The position numbers and the translations under genes were made by a program. DNA of 64,000 nucleotides. Origin: Cyanobacteria bacterium OH_PDB_230 (GTDB lineage Bacteria > Cyanobacteriota > Vampirovibrionia > Gastranaerophilales > Gastranaerophilaceae). Positions 22,101 to 29,786 of this stretch are shown piece by piece (position 1 is the first letter of the stretch; every line of letters begins with the position of its first letter). The stretch spans positions 1,054,001-1,118,000 of the forward strand of contig JAEZSO010000002.1 in the NCBI GenBank assembly GCA_023421795.1. Reading direction: 5' to 3'. The notes under the pieces were generated by a model that did not search any database, was not told the origin of the DNA, and saw only the letters and a program-made list of their open reading frames with translations.

Positions 22101-25100
22101 AACTTAGTGCAGAGTCGGCCAAAGCCGGTTTACAAAATCAATTGACAACGTTAACCGATAATTATAATGATCAAATGGCATACTATAACAGCATTTTGTC
22201 AACAGGCGGCGATACCGTGTCTTATAATTTATTAAATATAAAAGATGTTGTTGTTCGCTCCGGTGAAACAACAATGAACGGTAAGGTTGTCGGTAATGGT
22301 TCAATAAGTGCGCCTGGTAATAAATTTACTATTAACGTTGTGAATAACACTGTTAACGATGTTCAGTACAATACTTTAAAAATAGAAAATAACTTAAAAG
22401 GCGGAATCTACGGATCTTCAATAGCTAGTAGTGTCAATAAAACTATCAGATATACCGGACCTGCATTTTACGATATTTCAATCGCCAATACAGTAGATAT
22501 AAATGACCCTACGGTGAAATTTGATGCCGCCGGAAATATGCTTTTTGCGGGAGATATTATAAATCAAAACGGTTCATTGAATATTCTGAACTGGACAGGT
22601 AATGTAGTAACTCAAGGCTCAATTGCCGTTAAAGATTTGTCTATATCTGTTCCTAACGGCGATTATATGCAAGGCTATACAAATTCTCAATTTGCGACAG
22701 GCGGAACATCAGGCGGAGGCGACATAATTGCTGGCGGCGATATTAATATTATGGCTAAAACAATTAATGTCAACGGATTAATCCAAAGCGGTTCTGAAAT
22801 TAAAAAAGTTACTATTAACGACTTTGATGTTGTTTCACACAACAATACTTACTATCAATCGGTTGATAATAACGTCTATGTTCAAATGGAACAGGCTGTT
22901 ACAGATCCAAACTATTATTACATTAAAGGTACAGCAGATAAGGGAATTCAATATAACCTTGTATACAAAAACGGCTCATATTATCAATTAAAATCAGATG
23001 ACAACTGGTATGAAATGTCCTCATCTTCTTCTGGCGGAAAAACTTATTGGAGCTATGGAACTTCTGTTACAAATCAATCATTAATTGATAATCTCAATGC
23101 AAACAATTCTACTTATTCAGATTTGAATGTTATTAAAGCATATTACGATACAACTGCTGCCAATGGCGATATCAAGCTCTTTAAAGCTAACATTACCGGA
23201 GGAAACATCACTTTAACAGGAAACGTTGTAAGTACAGGCGGCGGAAAAATTGTTCTGATGGGTGGATACGGAAAAATTGACGTTACAAATAATACGAATT
23301 ACAAATTAGTTACATCTAAACTTAACGCAGATAACCCTGTCTATGGCGTATTAACTATAAGAGATTTTATCACAACCCCGACTACAGACAATTTGAATGC
23401 CTATTATTCTTCTGTAAGAACGGAAATCCAAAACTCAGGATGGTATAAAAATAGATACGGCACCAAGAAAATTGCTGATATGACAACCCCTGAGCTTCAA
23501 GATTTGCATAACCGTTTAAGTGGGGAAGATCTTGATATCTGGGATTATTTCTCTAATGACGGCAACTATAGAGACCTTGTTCATAATTACTTAGGCACAT
23601 ATGCAGCTCTATACGATTCTGCCCTGAATAATGATATAGCTGCTAATAATAATATATATAGTTATATAGAAAAAGCTTATAAAGATATAAAATCAACTGA
23701 ACAAAGAGATGCCTTCAATTTATTGTTAGATAAAATTTCAAGCGTATACAAAGCCTGGGTTGATGAAAACGGCGTCTTGCACACGGATGTTGATAATACT
23801 GCATATACAATAAGATCTGACGGCAATTCACATACTTTGTCGGATTCACGTGATAGAGTTGGAGGTTCTTCTCTAACCTCCGGCAATACAACAACAGATC
23901 CAAACGGATTAAGAGTCTCAAGTTTGCAGTATTTGCCGGATAAGAATGATTCTATTTATGGGTCAGGCAGTTATAAATTACAAACGACAACAAGATACAG
24001 AAGTTGGTTCGATTGGCTATTTAGACAGTGGTCTCGACCTTCAACCAACACGGCTACAACAATACCAATTGCTCAGAGTTCCACTCCTCGTTTAGCTCCA
24101 GGTGATGCTATAAAGGCTAACGCAACAAGCCCAGTTAATATCGAGTTCAGAGGATATACAACTCCATCAATCAACGTTGCTTCTAACTCTGATATTGAAA
24201 TTGCTGGCAATATAAATGTTTCGCCAGGTAACCTGAATTTGACTTCAAAAAACGGAAATATTTATCAGGAACAATCAGCTTATATATTAACAGGTAAGAA
24301 TATTAACTTGCTTTCTGATCATAATATAGGTTCTCAGTCCACTCCTATACAGACTCAGTTGTTCGGTGGTACATTGACTGCCAGAGGTTATAGTGTGCCG
24401 AATGCCTCAAATATTTATATAAACGCCCCTTCGATAGATGAAAACGGAGGTTATACAGGATTCACTAATGTCAACCTTAAATCAAATAACGATGTGGTTC
24501 TTTCTACAACAGAAGGAAATATAGGTGATGTTAGCGGTCAAGTAGATATTACCGGTAAAAACGTATCATTAAAAGCTTTAAGCGGTATTGTAAATCTTAA
24601 CAAGGACAATTCTACATTAATAGTCTCAGACTCTCTAAATGCTCAAGCTGCAGGCGATATAACTCTTGTTACCCAAGGAAACATGAAAATAAATCAAATT
24701 TATTCAACAGGTGAAGGCAACATAAACCTAACATCCCTTAACGGTGACATAATCGCTGCTGATACAAATAAAACTTTCCATGTTAACGGTAACAATCTCA
24801 CTATTTCCGCCATAAATGGTTATGTCGGCGGTGCAAATCAACTATTAACAAGAAATACAGGCGTATTTAACATTGCAGCTAAAAACAATATAAACATAAA
24901 TAATGTGGCAACAGATACTTATATAGGACTTATTTCTTCTGCAACGGGAGATGTATCATTAACTTCATTTGGTGCTATCGTGGATGCAAATACAGCAGCT
25001 ACCCCATATAACATAAAGGCAAATAATCTATTCCTGAATTCTCAATATGGTGGTATTGAAAACATTTCAATAAATATCGATGGAGTTTTAGATGCTTATG

Positions 25101-28100
25101 CCGGTTATGTTTATTCAACAGAAGGCAATTGGATTATAGAAAATGCCTTAGCTGACGCAAAAATAAGTCTCATAAGTAAAGCTGAACCTTCTGATAATTC
25201 GACTCCTGAAGAAGTTGCCGCGTATAAAGAAGGTTTAAAAGATTTAAAAGTTGGAACTATTTTGGCGGCGAACAATGTTACTCTGAATTCGGAAGGTTCG
25301 ATTTATACGAATGATAATTCTCACGATAACATAACAGGTAATAAAATTAACCTGATGGCAACAAACGGTTCTGTCGGAACAGCTTCAACACCATTAAATA
25401 TAAACAGCAATGATTCGTTAACGATTTATGCGGGAGATAGTGTCTACTTAACCTCTACAAATCCAGCCAATGCCCTTAAAATCAATGAAATAAGAGGACG
25501 TAAAAATCAGGTAAAAGACTCTTCAGGAAACCTTGCCGGGTATGTTTATGATGCTTTAAACAAAGTCGTTATAATGGCTAATAATGGTATATTAAATGCT
25601 GCAGCTGATTTGGATACTGCCAATATAGTTGCGAAAGTTATTGATATTAAAGTGAATAATCCGTCAACAGCAGCTACTTCAGTTGGTGTCGGTTTATCCA
25701 TAAAACCTCTGAATATCTATACGGTTATTGATGACAGTCTTCCAAATAATGGGCTTACAATCGCCAGCAACAAAGATGTCTTCTTGACCTCAAGTGTCAG
25801 TGACCTGTTAATAAATCAGTTAGATGTCACGGGTAATGTTCAAATAGCAAAAGTTGTTTCTTACCAAGAAACTATTCCTACCACTTTAGCGACTAATCAT
25901 TATACTTATGATAACCATACAGCAGAAGGTGATACAACAACTGTTGAAGAAATAACTGAAGAAAATAAAGTTGTCGTAGATAAAATAGTAACAAAATATA
26001 ATTATGAAAAACTAGATAACAGTGTAAAAGTCAAAAAAGCTTCGATAACCGGTAATTTACTTGCTAAAGCAGATAATTTAACCATCGGAGAAGCTACAAT
26101 TTCAAATGAGTTAAATACAGATTCAAACAATCTGGCAATAAATGATGTAACAGTTAATGGTAATTCAATTCTAAATGTTAGCAATCTTACAACTGTCGGA
26201 AAAGCAAATTTAAAAACCCTGAAGTTGATTTCTAAAGATCTGAATGTCACTGATAAATTGACTGTTAATAACCTTGCGGATATAAAATTAACTGATTCGG
26301 CAACAATAAAGAACATTGTTCTAGTAGATGCCAATAGTTCACTTAATATCGATACTATAAATAATTTGACCATCGATTCTCTAACAGCAGCAAATAATGT
26401 GATAATCAATGCAGGAGAAACAACTTCGATATCTTCTGCGGATGTTGAAGGGTCTTTGATCTTAAATTCAAAAAATTTAGAAGTGTTAGATACCCTTGAT
26501 GTTAATAAAATTGCAAATATTAATATAAATGAAACCGCTACAATAAATAAATTTATTGCGAATGACGTATTATTTTTAAATTCTTTAAACACAAACATTA
26601 CGGAACTAAACGCAAAATCAAATGTCTACTTGAGCGCTCTAGATACAATAACGATTACAGATGCCTCGATAGGAGCTAACTTAAACGTAACAAAAGTGCA
26701 AGGCAGTGACATCTTAGACGGTACCAAAAATTTCAACGTAACCAATTCAATTGATGTCAAAGGGTCAACACTAATAAAAGCAAGTAATGATGTAACTATA
26801 AAGAACGGCGCTTTTACCGGTAAATTAGGGATAGATTCTAAAAATACCGCAATTAATAGTTTGACAGCCTCTTCAGATGTGGATTTGACAGCAGTGGATA
26901 CAATTGCTTTCGATAATGCTTCAATCGGAGGAAACTTAAAAATAACTAAAACGCAAAATGGAGAGCTCTTAGCGGCTACTCAGAACTTCAGAGTCAATGA
27001 TACATTGACGGTTAACGGAACTACAACAGTTAAAGCAAGCAAAGACGTTAATATTAAAAATGGTCATTTCAAAAAAGATTTGAAAATAGATGCAGAAAAT
27101 ATAGCAATTAATAACTTAGATGCTGAAGATACCGCCAGCCTAAGAGCTAAAAAACAGACTACATTGACAACGGCTGAGATTGATGGCGTCTTGACTTCAT
27201 ATTCTGCTGATTTTGACATTTTGAATAAGTTAACAGTCAATAATGAAGCAAATATTTATTCAACAGATTCAATATATGTTAACGATGCAGAAATTACCAA
27301 AAACCTCAATATGGAATCAAAAGATATTGATATTCGTGAAATTAACCTGTTGGGCAATATGAATGCTAAGGTAGACAGTTTGAATTTAAATACATCCAAT
27401 GATCTTAAATTAGGCTTGGTTCAAGGATATTCTGACAAGTATAATTCTTTATTTAAGCTTATAACAGCCAAGTCTCTTTTGAACGGCAATGCCATTGCTA
27501 ATCAGACAAATATTAAGAGTAAAAACCTTAATATACTTGCAGGAAAAGGAATTGGAAATAAAGTTAATGCCATTAATGTAGAATTGCCTTCTGCTGGAGG
27601 GGTGTTGGATGTCGCTTCAGGTGACATTATAAACATTGCGACAACTAATGGTCCTGCTACTTATTCAAAAATCAAAACAGATTCCTTGATATTAAATTCA
27701 CAGAATGATTTACGAATTAACTCTATGGATATAAAAACTGGCGATATTGATACTCAATCATATAAATTTGATATGTATAATACTGAAATCGCTACGTTTG
27801 CAACTATAAATACTCCAAATAAATATGTCGTCGTAAAAAATACCGACTTAGAGCCTGTAATAGGAGCAGATCTTCAACTCTACATAACTCAGCACCCAAT
27901 ACATTTGAATCTTGATAAAACGAATTATATAAGTACAGAAGCTATTAACGTAACAAGACAAAATAAAAATATTCTTATTTCAAACATAAGAGAGACTAAC
28001 AGTATGGATTCTGAAGCAAATACAACCATCCAATCACTAATCAGACAAAGCAATAATGTCGCGAATAGCAGTGCTGTAACTGTGTTTAATGACCAAATTA

Positions 28101-28408
28101 ACAGAAATTCCACATTAATAAGTTACATAAACGATTCGACTCCTAATCAAATTTCTCAGATAGATGTTATTGATAACTTCTTAACGAATACAAATAACAA
28201 CAACAGCGGCAGTAGTGAAGTTATTGGTGATTCATCCCAACCAGAAGGCACTGTCAGAAATATCTATCAAGTTAGTGACGGACAAGCAAGCGGTCTCGGC
28301 AATCCAGCACAAAGCGGCGGCATAAATGAATTAACAAATCGTCTGAAAGACAGAAATAATCAAAGAGAATTCTTGAGAACTATAGTCAATTATCAAAACA
28401 ACGGCTAA
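10121..28408 (+). CDS. Giant filamentous-hemagglutinin-type exoprotein (TpsA), 6095 residues
   Basis: Residues 1-27 are a signal peptide (cleavage after LAA). Residues about 28-250 are the TPS secretion domain, with GGDMLFANSNGFLIGSGG and NVGSLTLMTP. Repeated blocks of roughly 60-90 residues run from about 240 to 2900, pairing a Gly/Ala/Ser-rich stretch (AGAxA, SGSxxxxG) with an NxVxAYI-like strand, as in LktA-type leukotoxin/adhesin repeats. About 720-910 is a non-repeat insertion with aromatic residues. About 2915-3045 is a Gln/Asn/Ser-rich linker. About 3750-4025 is a long coiled coil. The rest is beta-helix-like, with two tandem 85-residue repeats starting near 5504 and 5589. No VENN motif or recognisable C-terminal toxin is seen. 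It is a likely surface adhesin or exotoxin exported by the adjacent TpsB; the frame is unbroken over 18.3 kb. Confidence 0.92.
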   Translation: MNGIQKKIVSVFLSVCFLFLDTAALAAQIVVSNTYKTETTVTPDNSIYKIQTKTTTGSGTIGINSFDKFNVYSGDTVNFDLIGSQNKLVNLIYDNSPSQINGIINSYKNGVIGGDMLFANSNGFLIGSGGVFNVGSLTLMTPTQDSMKSLFNGGIFSGGELNHDKFSSLISFSMNGNDYLVNGAQENKIAINPSGIITIDGVINSGGGIDLIAGNKIDINSTAQLNANQKFTISGDTVTHSDKVNPDITSIVNNKRTMAMSDGKGIVIVATNSGANKDYMSAIVNLDGKINANGNDVVVASEVHKASNSGTDGAYVYAKSAADISGRDVTLKAQSKITDFDQNLLNLDDDYGAKVPIVGDIADALGDVANYIAGYVVHDAKINSKVEVQSGAKIDASRNLNINSVVDADLKASTTSIGLALNVVDLSSNSESIVKSGSILKSKNLTVSADNDVNLTVETKVTNLSDNYINNNVGNGVVTVAIEKIKTNAEIEKNANLTGVTNNLTVNAATSNTYKEVSKNSALPLVDKSHGELGIGISVNYIDTQNTATLNSNASVSGDVNVAADISQQINKQVNISATGASGLGEKIGKGILSGVLKSDLFKPALAKATTKSNTNISNTEIAGAVGVSLVNASSVAKIGDAAENIKPTIKAKNVSVSSTMYDAKSNLDVEAMSEKEAKTIAGAIGVNYKNISSDSTVNANITVDNSYIKNSSDFGERLSSKDVLTPSYTKYYAWKVNFEGKEMTLYTTSASPSEGDVLYTNISKTDAFVPSNFNYYVSSLDSANNKISLNRAALNVFADTKITHPLSYIDIIKSISSSTPDFFSNATWSEAWDNVKDKWNSADSADPTTYLNYLTALSGLSSLTDTQFIDDISNTISLASNTNNFGIYDFFNTYVQAASNSVSDTLDSGTINNQKALSGAIGVSAFTQSANAAIKDGSVITMNTSKDAGSVNVLANSTSEVWTAATLLNPLNYKNFAIGSTSGGLGVGGTVAVGYSDSSATATIGNVSILKGSSFNGASDVKVISKTDGSFLNLSAGSSTGDKTGVSGSINIGYVNGLTKAGIEKDAVIYSSDKVLVKALKDILNMNIFFAFAKASNKDDSNSTAVGFGISGLIVQDVVDAYINGTITTSDVELLAKYDQTAVNAGLNMAVQTQGKATSQTDSNQAFQKSVDEHSETDLGFIGALLSQDWDAQTLNSVWDAQNAQVAESGASSSLNSAKDATSKLSSSKSGAGGITVSWLDSDVKSHIGGTINAVNDVSVEAKNNVQLYDTYVALATGGKTGAGASVMLDVLQNNVSAYIDKNATVNAGKNLSILADSDYKLIAASAGVASGKDSTGAGNLAVTVQLNDIQAYIDEGVKVNETQNAAQTVSVKADNKTSTVKVAGAVAVQKGTPTQATQNAVGGTINANIVKNKVKAYIAGTSTNRTKVNAGKEVSVIAANADNFIGVDVAGAVATGSSSSSFAGILSVSYLADDVEAYIKYADVNKGQELSNADSEQKLTVRADNKYNEIIVEGTGSVGKSKSAGATLRTGIIANTVNSYIDNSYVEFRGDSELKNSEEIKQISIAATGSVATGSAGSSLAGVINGIFSFSDQENYITDSYLTTNKLTMDTDKNMLNIGVTGAISVNTNGAAVGESLYIVGIGHNVKTYIEDSDIISVNDVTMTTDFDQNYVGVTFGGGVSTSNGVAASGAYTALVNNGNIDTHISSSSGRKSVKSTKGKVALKSNTNISDVNVVGQVSVSSTKNGVGAAVLTSVNNSDVKSYIEDTNIYAKNGIEIEAKASENHYNIAAGFAGGNGASFEGSVSTLVYSQDVDAYIKNSDIYTDGGISIYSEDKLKTVPVTGAIGVSTAGAGIGGAIFTAVITGETQALAENTDVYTYTDGLTSPIGDFMVKAIQSDDIQGATVAGAASGSSLAASGSVTTIVIDKNVTAEAKDVTNQSSKFSAITVNAEGATKFGQGTGAISGSSSNAFGGAVSTLVINKNINSKITDSNMSTSGALTNKAFADTWISSSLLAGAASSNTALNGAIATQVLNIDTNAKIEGSSLTVLGTTSNTADSTVWNNMNIVSVSASGSTALGGAVYTLVDDTDTTADIINSNIYKTEELQNTANVDSDYIIAMVGGSASGTVAASGAVSTVVLNSTSNANVSGTSSIGQSSDRVGAINNKATNDSNVTVGMGQASGSGEVAVGGTVSTLVSNKKAQAGIDSADIYSDGTITLEAKNIDNIRAITINAGGSGSVAVQGTVNTIVSNNTTDAFVSNSEIDTTVANNVDNTSGLVITASDDTILSGIAGSVSGSGYAAVGASIFTGVIDNDISAYILNSDVKASDSNVLVSAVANETLGSLSNPIVVVAAAGAIAGVSGSVNTLVLSSSADSYISGKKANGITAGKNVSVSTDGKTNSFVTAGTLGVGAAGVGATVNTFVVGKKLTSKIKSGAKIAALNGTTSVKTNSVDAIKSYEVAGAAGGSGVGGVVSTNVIQNKLVSAVEDSATSVNTKDLVLNSKANSTYSDTTGSLGIGGTVGVGLSVQTNVVSSDVQSYIKDANVNSANSISVNADSSQTMDYVVVSGALGGTGSGAGAVSTNVINNNVNAYISGNVSSSGDVKVEAKDSTKFNKVVGGVLSVGASAGVGATIVTNVVSSTVNAYVGGNLTANDLTINASTAQNFDNIYVVGFSGGSVAVSGSVLVNIIDTTVNAYTENGSTITANDIDLTASADTDIDALVGSASAGMVSVGASVEVNSITNTVTANTGNYNTINANSLDVNATSNVDIGYSDNKQVVYAGGAGVVSAAGAVVVNNVNDAVYAFIGGKGDGLVNSSITTDGNINVKASQNTNIYQSIGSATLSGVGIGASIAVNTIKNTVNSYIDNNTNINTDGNLLLDAKSKEVVQGRALAVSGGALALSGGLIYTTIGQTIASANSEDSTTNSNVNKAINQGNTALDKAQDYRNQSQSKYTNNVNNTYSGKGYSLNSKKAEAQSTVQTALNNGLNAKVKSNSASRLASSYTDGTYASTTASDSTSDTDISNILPASYNKIATDTSARKGATSAFIGNNVTIDKKASGVKKVTVNAKNESDVDINIIGGAGGYVGVGIAAGVVNNYTTTEAYVGSGTNIYSLGDINLNSSSDDDINIHSVAATGGIISGSGAVAIANSQKNTKSYINDSTLLSSGAGINILTDAYSLTRALTDAYAIGGGVVGVSLAYAYSQGENTVTLGKDVTLESANDINIKTDSKMNADADSVALTGSLIGGTGASAVAKAGQNARITIGQDLSVDSTGKFAALSKAENIATADTNGRAYGGISVGVTTTTAEVSNKSDNAKTGVLIASSTKAIKAKGFGIGSNMKNTVKGATKAGSGAAISGLDSTVTSSIKSDNSSSIAAATIDSSGGQYAVTSSSSNYFASSNNSSAYGAIASTVGRIYNNINSSVNASSSANIEGSSSIAVTANNIIEKSSTSSNDLVGGAGGIAGKGSAVLIDTIIAATTATLAGQKALSAGNVYTTANTRVFDVEKVDVTGYGALAASDGVAEVNLTLSNIATILNLDIDVDGNAYYSATSDVDIYTKSNVEAYGAMPVADGESNAIIKAINNKVIFGSGSKSTTLLDTFISAVTYADLKASMYAYSKGLLWNVGSSSASAKNQDTNNVVSIDEGAAVNSFGAINVSSLAFHGANANRTAKTVGYALFGIPITITSHSRADAEEDVYSAIELNGSLTSGLGSQRQLTIDNENNSDGYTTSGNIDIAGKIKLGEISSSDVTSICDDLTNQYNSSKSAIQSDIDTYTTQIKRHEETINSNGNALTTAATSANSTLSAAKDYVSELSAADDSCPELDLDTDALSSNYNSYSAILASSESTEATKLEAIKNAHDSASSLATTLSDASTKVDSLKSVANQAKGQAEENQTRAYADMTNYKAQRDTYTEGSSDYNYYNGLYQQASTDYNNYSSEISTLNTTISNYTAQISNLNNLKDKQIELVSNYQTTIAKYSDASVAYRNASASKLSAESAKAGLQNQLTTLTDNYNDQMAYYNSILSTGGDTVSYNLLNIKDVVVRSGETTMNGKVVGNGSISAPGNKFTINVVNNTVNDVQYNTLKIENNLKGGIYGSSIASSVNKTIRYTGPAFYDISIANTVDINDPTVKFDAAGNMLFAGDIINQNGSLNILNWTGNVVTQGSIAVKDLSISVPNGDYMQGYTNSQFATGGTSGGGDIIAGGDINIMAKTINVNGLIQSGSEIKKVTINDFDVVSHNNTYYQSVDNNVYVQMEQAVTDPNYYYIKGTADKGIQYNLVYKNGSYYQLKSDDNWYEMSSSSSGGKTYWSYGTSVTNQSLIDNLNANNSTYSDLNVIKAYYDTTAANGDIKLFKANITGGNITLTGNVVSTGGGKIVLMGGYGKIDVTNNTNYKLVTSKLNADNPVYGVLTIRDFITTPTTDNLNAYYSSVRTEIQNSGWYKNRYGTKKIADMTTPELQDLHNRLSGEDLDIWDYFSNDGNYRDLVHNYLGTYAALYDSALNNDIAANNNIYSYIEKAYKDIKSTEQRDAFNLLLDKISSVYKAWVDENGVLHTDVDNTAYTIRSDGNSHTLSDSRDRVGGSSLTSGNTTTDPNGLRVSSLQYLPDKNDSIYGSGSYKLQTTTRYRSWFDWLFRQWSRPSTNTATTIPIAQSSTPRLAPGDAIKANATSPVNIEFRGYTTPSINVASNSDIEIAGNINVSPGNLNLTSKNGNIYQEQSAYILTGKNINLLSDHNIGSQSTPIQTQLFGGTLTARGYSVPNASNIYINAPSIDENGGYTGFTNVNLKSNNDVVLSTTEGNIGDVSGQVDITGKNVSLKALSGIVNLNKDNSTLIVSDSLNAQAAGDITLVTQGNMKINQIYSTGEGNINLTSLNGDIIAADTNKTFHVNGNNLTISAINGYVGGANQLLTRNTGVFNIAAKNNININNVATDTYIGLISSATGDVSLTSFGAIVDANTAATPYNIKANNLFLNSQYGGIENISINIDGVLDAYAGYVYSTEGNWIIENALADAKISLISKAEPSDNSTPEEVAAYKEGLKDLKVGTILAANNVTLNSEGSIYTNDNSHDNITGNKINLMATNGSVGTASTPLNINSNDSLTIYAGDSVYLTSTNPANALKINEIRGRKNQVKDSSGNLAGYVYDALNKVVIMANNGILNAAADLDTANIVAKVIDIKVNNPSTAATSVGVGLSIKPLNIYTVIDDSLPNNGLTIASNKDVFLTSSVSDLLINQLDVTGNVQIAKVVSYQETIPTTLATNHYTYDNHTAEGDTTTVEEITEENKVVVDKIVTKYNYEKLDNSVKVKKASITGNLLAKADNLTIGEATISNELNTDSNNLAINDVTVNGNSILNVSNLTTVGKANLKTLKLISKDLNVTDKLTVNNLADIKLTDSATIKNIVLVDANSSLNIDTINNLTIDSLTAANNVIINAGETTSISSADVEGSLILNSKNLEVLDTLDVNKIANININETATINKFIANDVLFLNSLNTNITELNAKSNVYLSALDTITITDASIGANLNVTKVQGSDILDGTKNFNVTNSIDVKGSTLIKASNDVTIKNGAFTGKLGIDSKNTAINSLTASSDVDLTAVDTIAFDNASIGGNLKITKTQNGELLAATQNFRVNDTLTVNGTTTVKASKDVNIKNGHFKKDLKIDAENIAINNLDAEDTASLRAKKQTTLTTAEIDGVLTSYSADFDILNKLTVNNEANIYSTDSIYVNDAEITKNLNMESKDIDIREINLLGNMNAKVDSLNLNTSNDLKLGLVQGYSDKYNSLFKLITAKSLLNGNAIANQTNIKSKNLNILAGKGIGNKVNAINVELPSAGGVLDVASGDIINIATTNGPATYSKIKTDSLILNSQNDLRINSMDIKTGDIDTQSYKFDMYNTEIATFATINTPNKYVVVKNTDLEPVIGADLQLYITQHPIHLNLDKTNYISTEAINVTRQNKNILISNIRETNSMDSEANTTIQSLIRQSNNVANSSAVTVFNDQINRNSTLISYINDSTPNQISQIDVIDNFLTNTNNNNSGSSEVIGDSSQPEGTVRNIYQVSDGQASGLGNPAQSGGINELTNRLKDRNNQREFLRTIVNYQNNG

Positions 28409-28429
28409 TTCTACGAGATGTTAAAAATA

Positions 28430-28467
28430 AAAATGTCGCCCAAATAAAATTAGGACGACATTTTTTT
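28430..28467 (+). terminator. Terminator between tpsA and the Skp gene
   Basis: AAAATGTCG (28430-28438) pairs with CGACATTTT (28456-28464) and is followed by more T's. The A/T flanks on both sides let it work in both directions for the two converging genes. Confidence 0.8.
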
Positions 28468-28479
28468 ATTGTATAAAAA

Positions 28480-28947
28480 CTATTTTATTTCTTTTGCAAT
28501 CTCATCGGTTATGTCACTACCGCCATATAAAATGACATTTTTGGCTAAAACAATATCATAACCGTTAGCTTTAGCTTTGGTTGCTATTGCTTTTGTTATG
28601 TTTGAATCGATTGATTTAAGCTTTTTTTGGTAATCTTCATCATTTTCTGTTTTCATCGTATTTAATTGTTTGTTGTATTTCGCTTCTAAATCTTTTTGTT
28701 TTGCTTTATCTGTTTCTTTTTCAACATCAGCTCTTGCTTTTTTTGCAAATTCTACAAGCGCAATCCTTTTTTGTTTTTGTTCTTCTCTAAGGTTGTTTAC
28801 TTGTGTTGAGTTTGTAATGATTTTTTGGATATCAACTGTTGCTACAGAAAATTGCTTGCTTACATCTGATAAAGCAAAGTTATTAAAAGATAATCCTAAA
28901 ATAAATGCAGAAATTCCCAGTGATAAAATGCTTAGCTTTTTTTTCAT
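28480..28947 (-). CDS. skp: OmpH/Skp-family periplasmic chaperone
   Basis: 155 residues with a signal peptide (about 1-27), then SVATVDIQKIITNS, a long charged coiled-coil hairpin (about 50-115) and ANGYDIVLAKNVILYGGSDITDEI at the end. This is the standard Skp order: a small beta core formed by both ends, and two helical tentacles that hold unfolded outer-membrane proteins. The ribosome-binding site AAGGAAAGGG precedes the ATG. It converges with the giant exoprotein gene. The window encodes several outer-membrane clients (the TpsB barrel and the TolC-like protein), though Skp presumably acts genome-wide. Confidence 0.88.
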   Translation of the reverse strand: MKKKLSILSLGISAFILGLSFNNFALSDVSKQFSVATVDIQKIITNSTQVNNLREEQKQKRIALVEFAKKARADVEKETDKAKQKDLEAKYNKQLNTMKTENDEDYQKKLKSIDSNITKAIATKAKANGYDIVLAKNVILYGGSDITDEIAKEIK

Positions 28948-29153
28948 AACATCTTCCCTTTCCTTATTGGTGGTTTCTTTTGTTCACTACTGCTTATGCA
29001 GTGTCCTAAATAGGTTAAGCGGTATACCAGTAAAATTTGCTTCTATTATAGCGCAAAATCTTCTTGAGTTTTGGTCTTATACGCTTTATGTAACCAAAAC
29101 GGCAACAAAATTTACAATAAATAATAATCTCAAACAGATTTTAGCTTTTTAGC

Positions 29154-29669
29154 TTAAACTTCTCTTTTCCATCTTTTTATGTGGCCGTATTCATCCGCTT
29201 GATCTTTTTGTATTATTTTTTTTGTTTCTTCATCCCAGTCGACGCTCTCTAAAAGCTCATCATAATGAGCGATTGCGCTTGTTTCAGTCCATATTCCCAT
29301 TTTTCTGATGCTTTCTTCCCCACCCATTCTGGAACAAATACCAAAAATAAATCCGACCATCTGCCAAAAATACATCATAATACTTGGTTTAAGTCTGAAT
29401 TCGTATAATTTGACCTGAAAGTCCTCAATATGCCCCATTTCGTTAAGCATAGCTGCGATAAGTTCTTTGTTTAGTTCATCGGAATTCCTTTTGCATATTT
29501 GAAAACGGTAAATGTTAGCCGCCATATTTTCAAGATTATGAAAAGCCAAAAGCGCTTTATGGATTTTTTTTAACCGATCTTTATCCATTCCATCACCTCT
29601 GTTGACCCTAATTTCGTCGTGGTGAACCTGAGGGCGGATAATATCAACGTCAAAACCTTTAATTTCCAT
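29154..29669 (-). CDS. COQ7-like diiron ferritin-superfamily protein
   Basis: 171 residues. The six COQ7-type iron ligands are all visible: Glu47 (LENMA), Glu77 and His80 (NEMGH), Glu129 (WTETSA), Glu160 and His163 (ADEYGH). RLKPSIMMYFWQMVGFIFG corresponds to the family's RPS...LWY..GF.LG membrane-associated helix. In ubiquinone makers this fold hydroxylates demethoxyubiquinone using O2. Here the neighbours point to an anaerobe, so an O2- or peroxide-consuming or quinone-unrelated role is possible. An AGGAG ribosome-binding site precedes the ATG. It stands alone between Skp and TonB-like genes. Confidence 0.75.
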   Translation of the reverse strand: MEIKGFDVDIIRPQVHHDEIRVNRGDGMDKDRLKKIHKALLAFHNLENMAANIYRFQICKRNSDELNKELIAAMLNEMGHIEDFQVKLYEFRLKPSIMMYFWQMVGFIFGICSRMGGEESIRKMGIWTETSAIAHYDELLESVDWDEETKKIIQKDQADEYGHIKRWKREV

Positions 29670-29786
29670 AATAAACTCCTGTCTCTATTTATTGATAAAG
29701 ATATTATATCAGTTTTATTGAACTAGGCAATTACAGGAAAAGGTTATTATACAAGAAATTGAGAGCAACAAATAAGAAAAAGAGCT

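Noticed and set aside
10841..28113. Many antisense frames of 60-200 residues inside the giant exoprotein gene
   Set aside because: They arise from its biased codon use; they lack ribosome-binding sites and show Val/Ala/Pro-rich mirror composition.
10121..28408. CRISPR array or DNA satellite in the repetitive gene
   Set aside because: Repetition is at protein level with diverged DNA; there are no identical spaced repeats.
29041..29060. TATAAT on the minus strand as the skp promoter
   Set aside because: No acceptable -35 at the right distance, so it was not listed as a feature.
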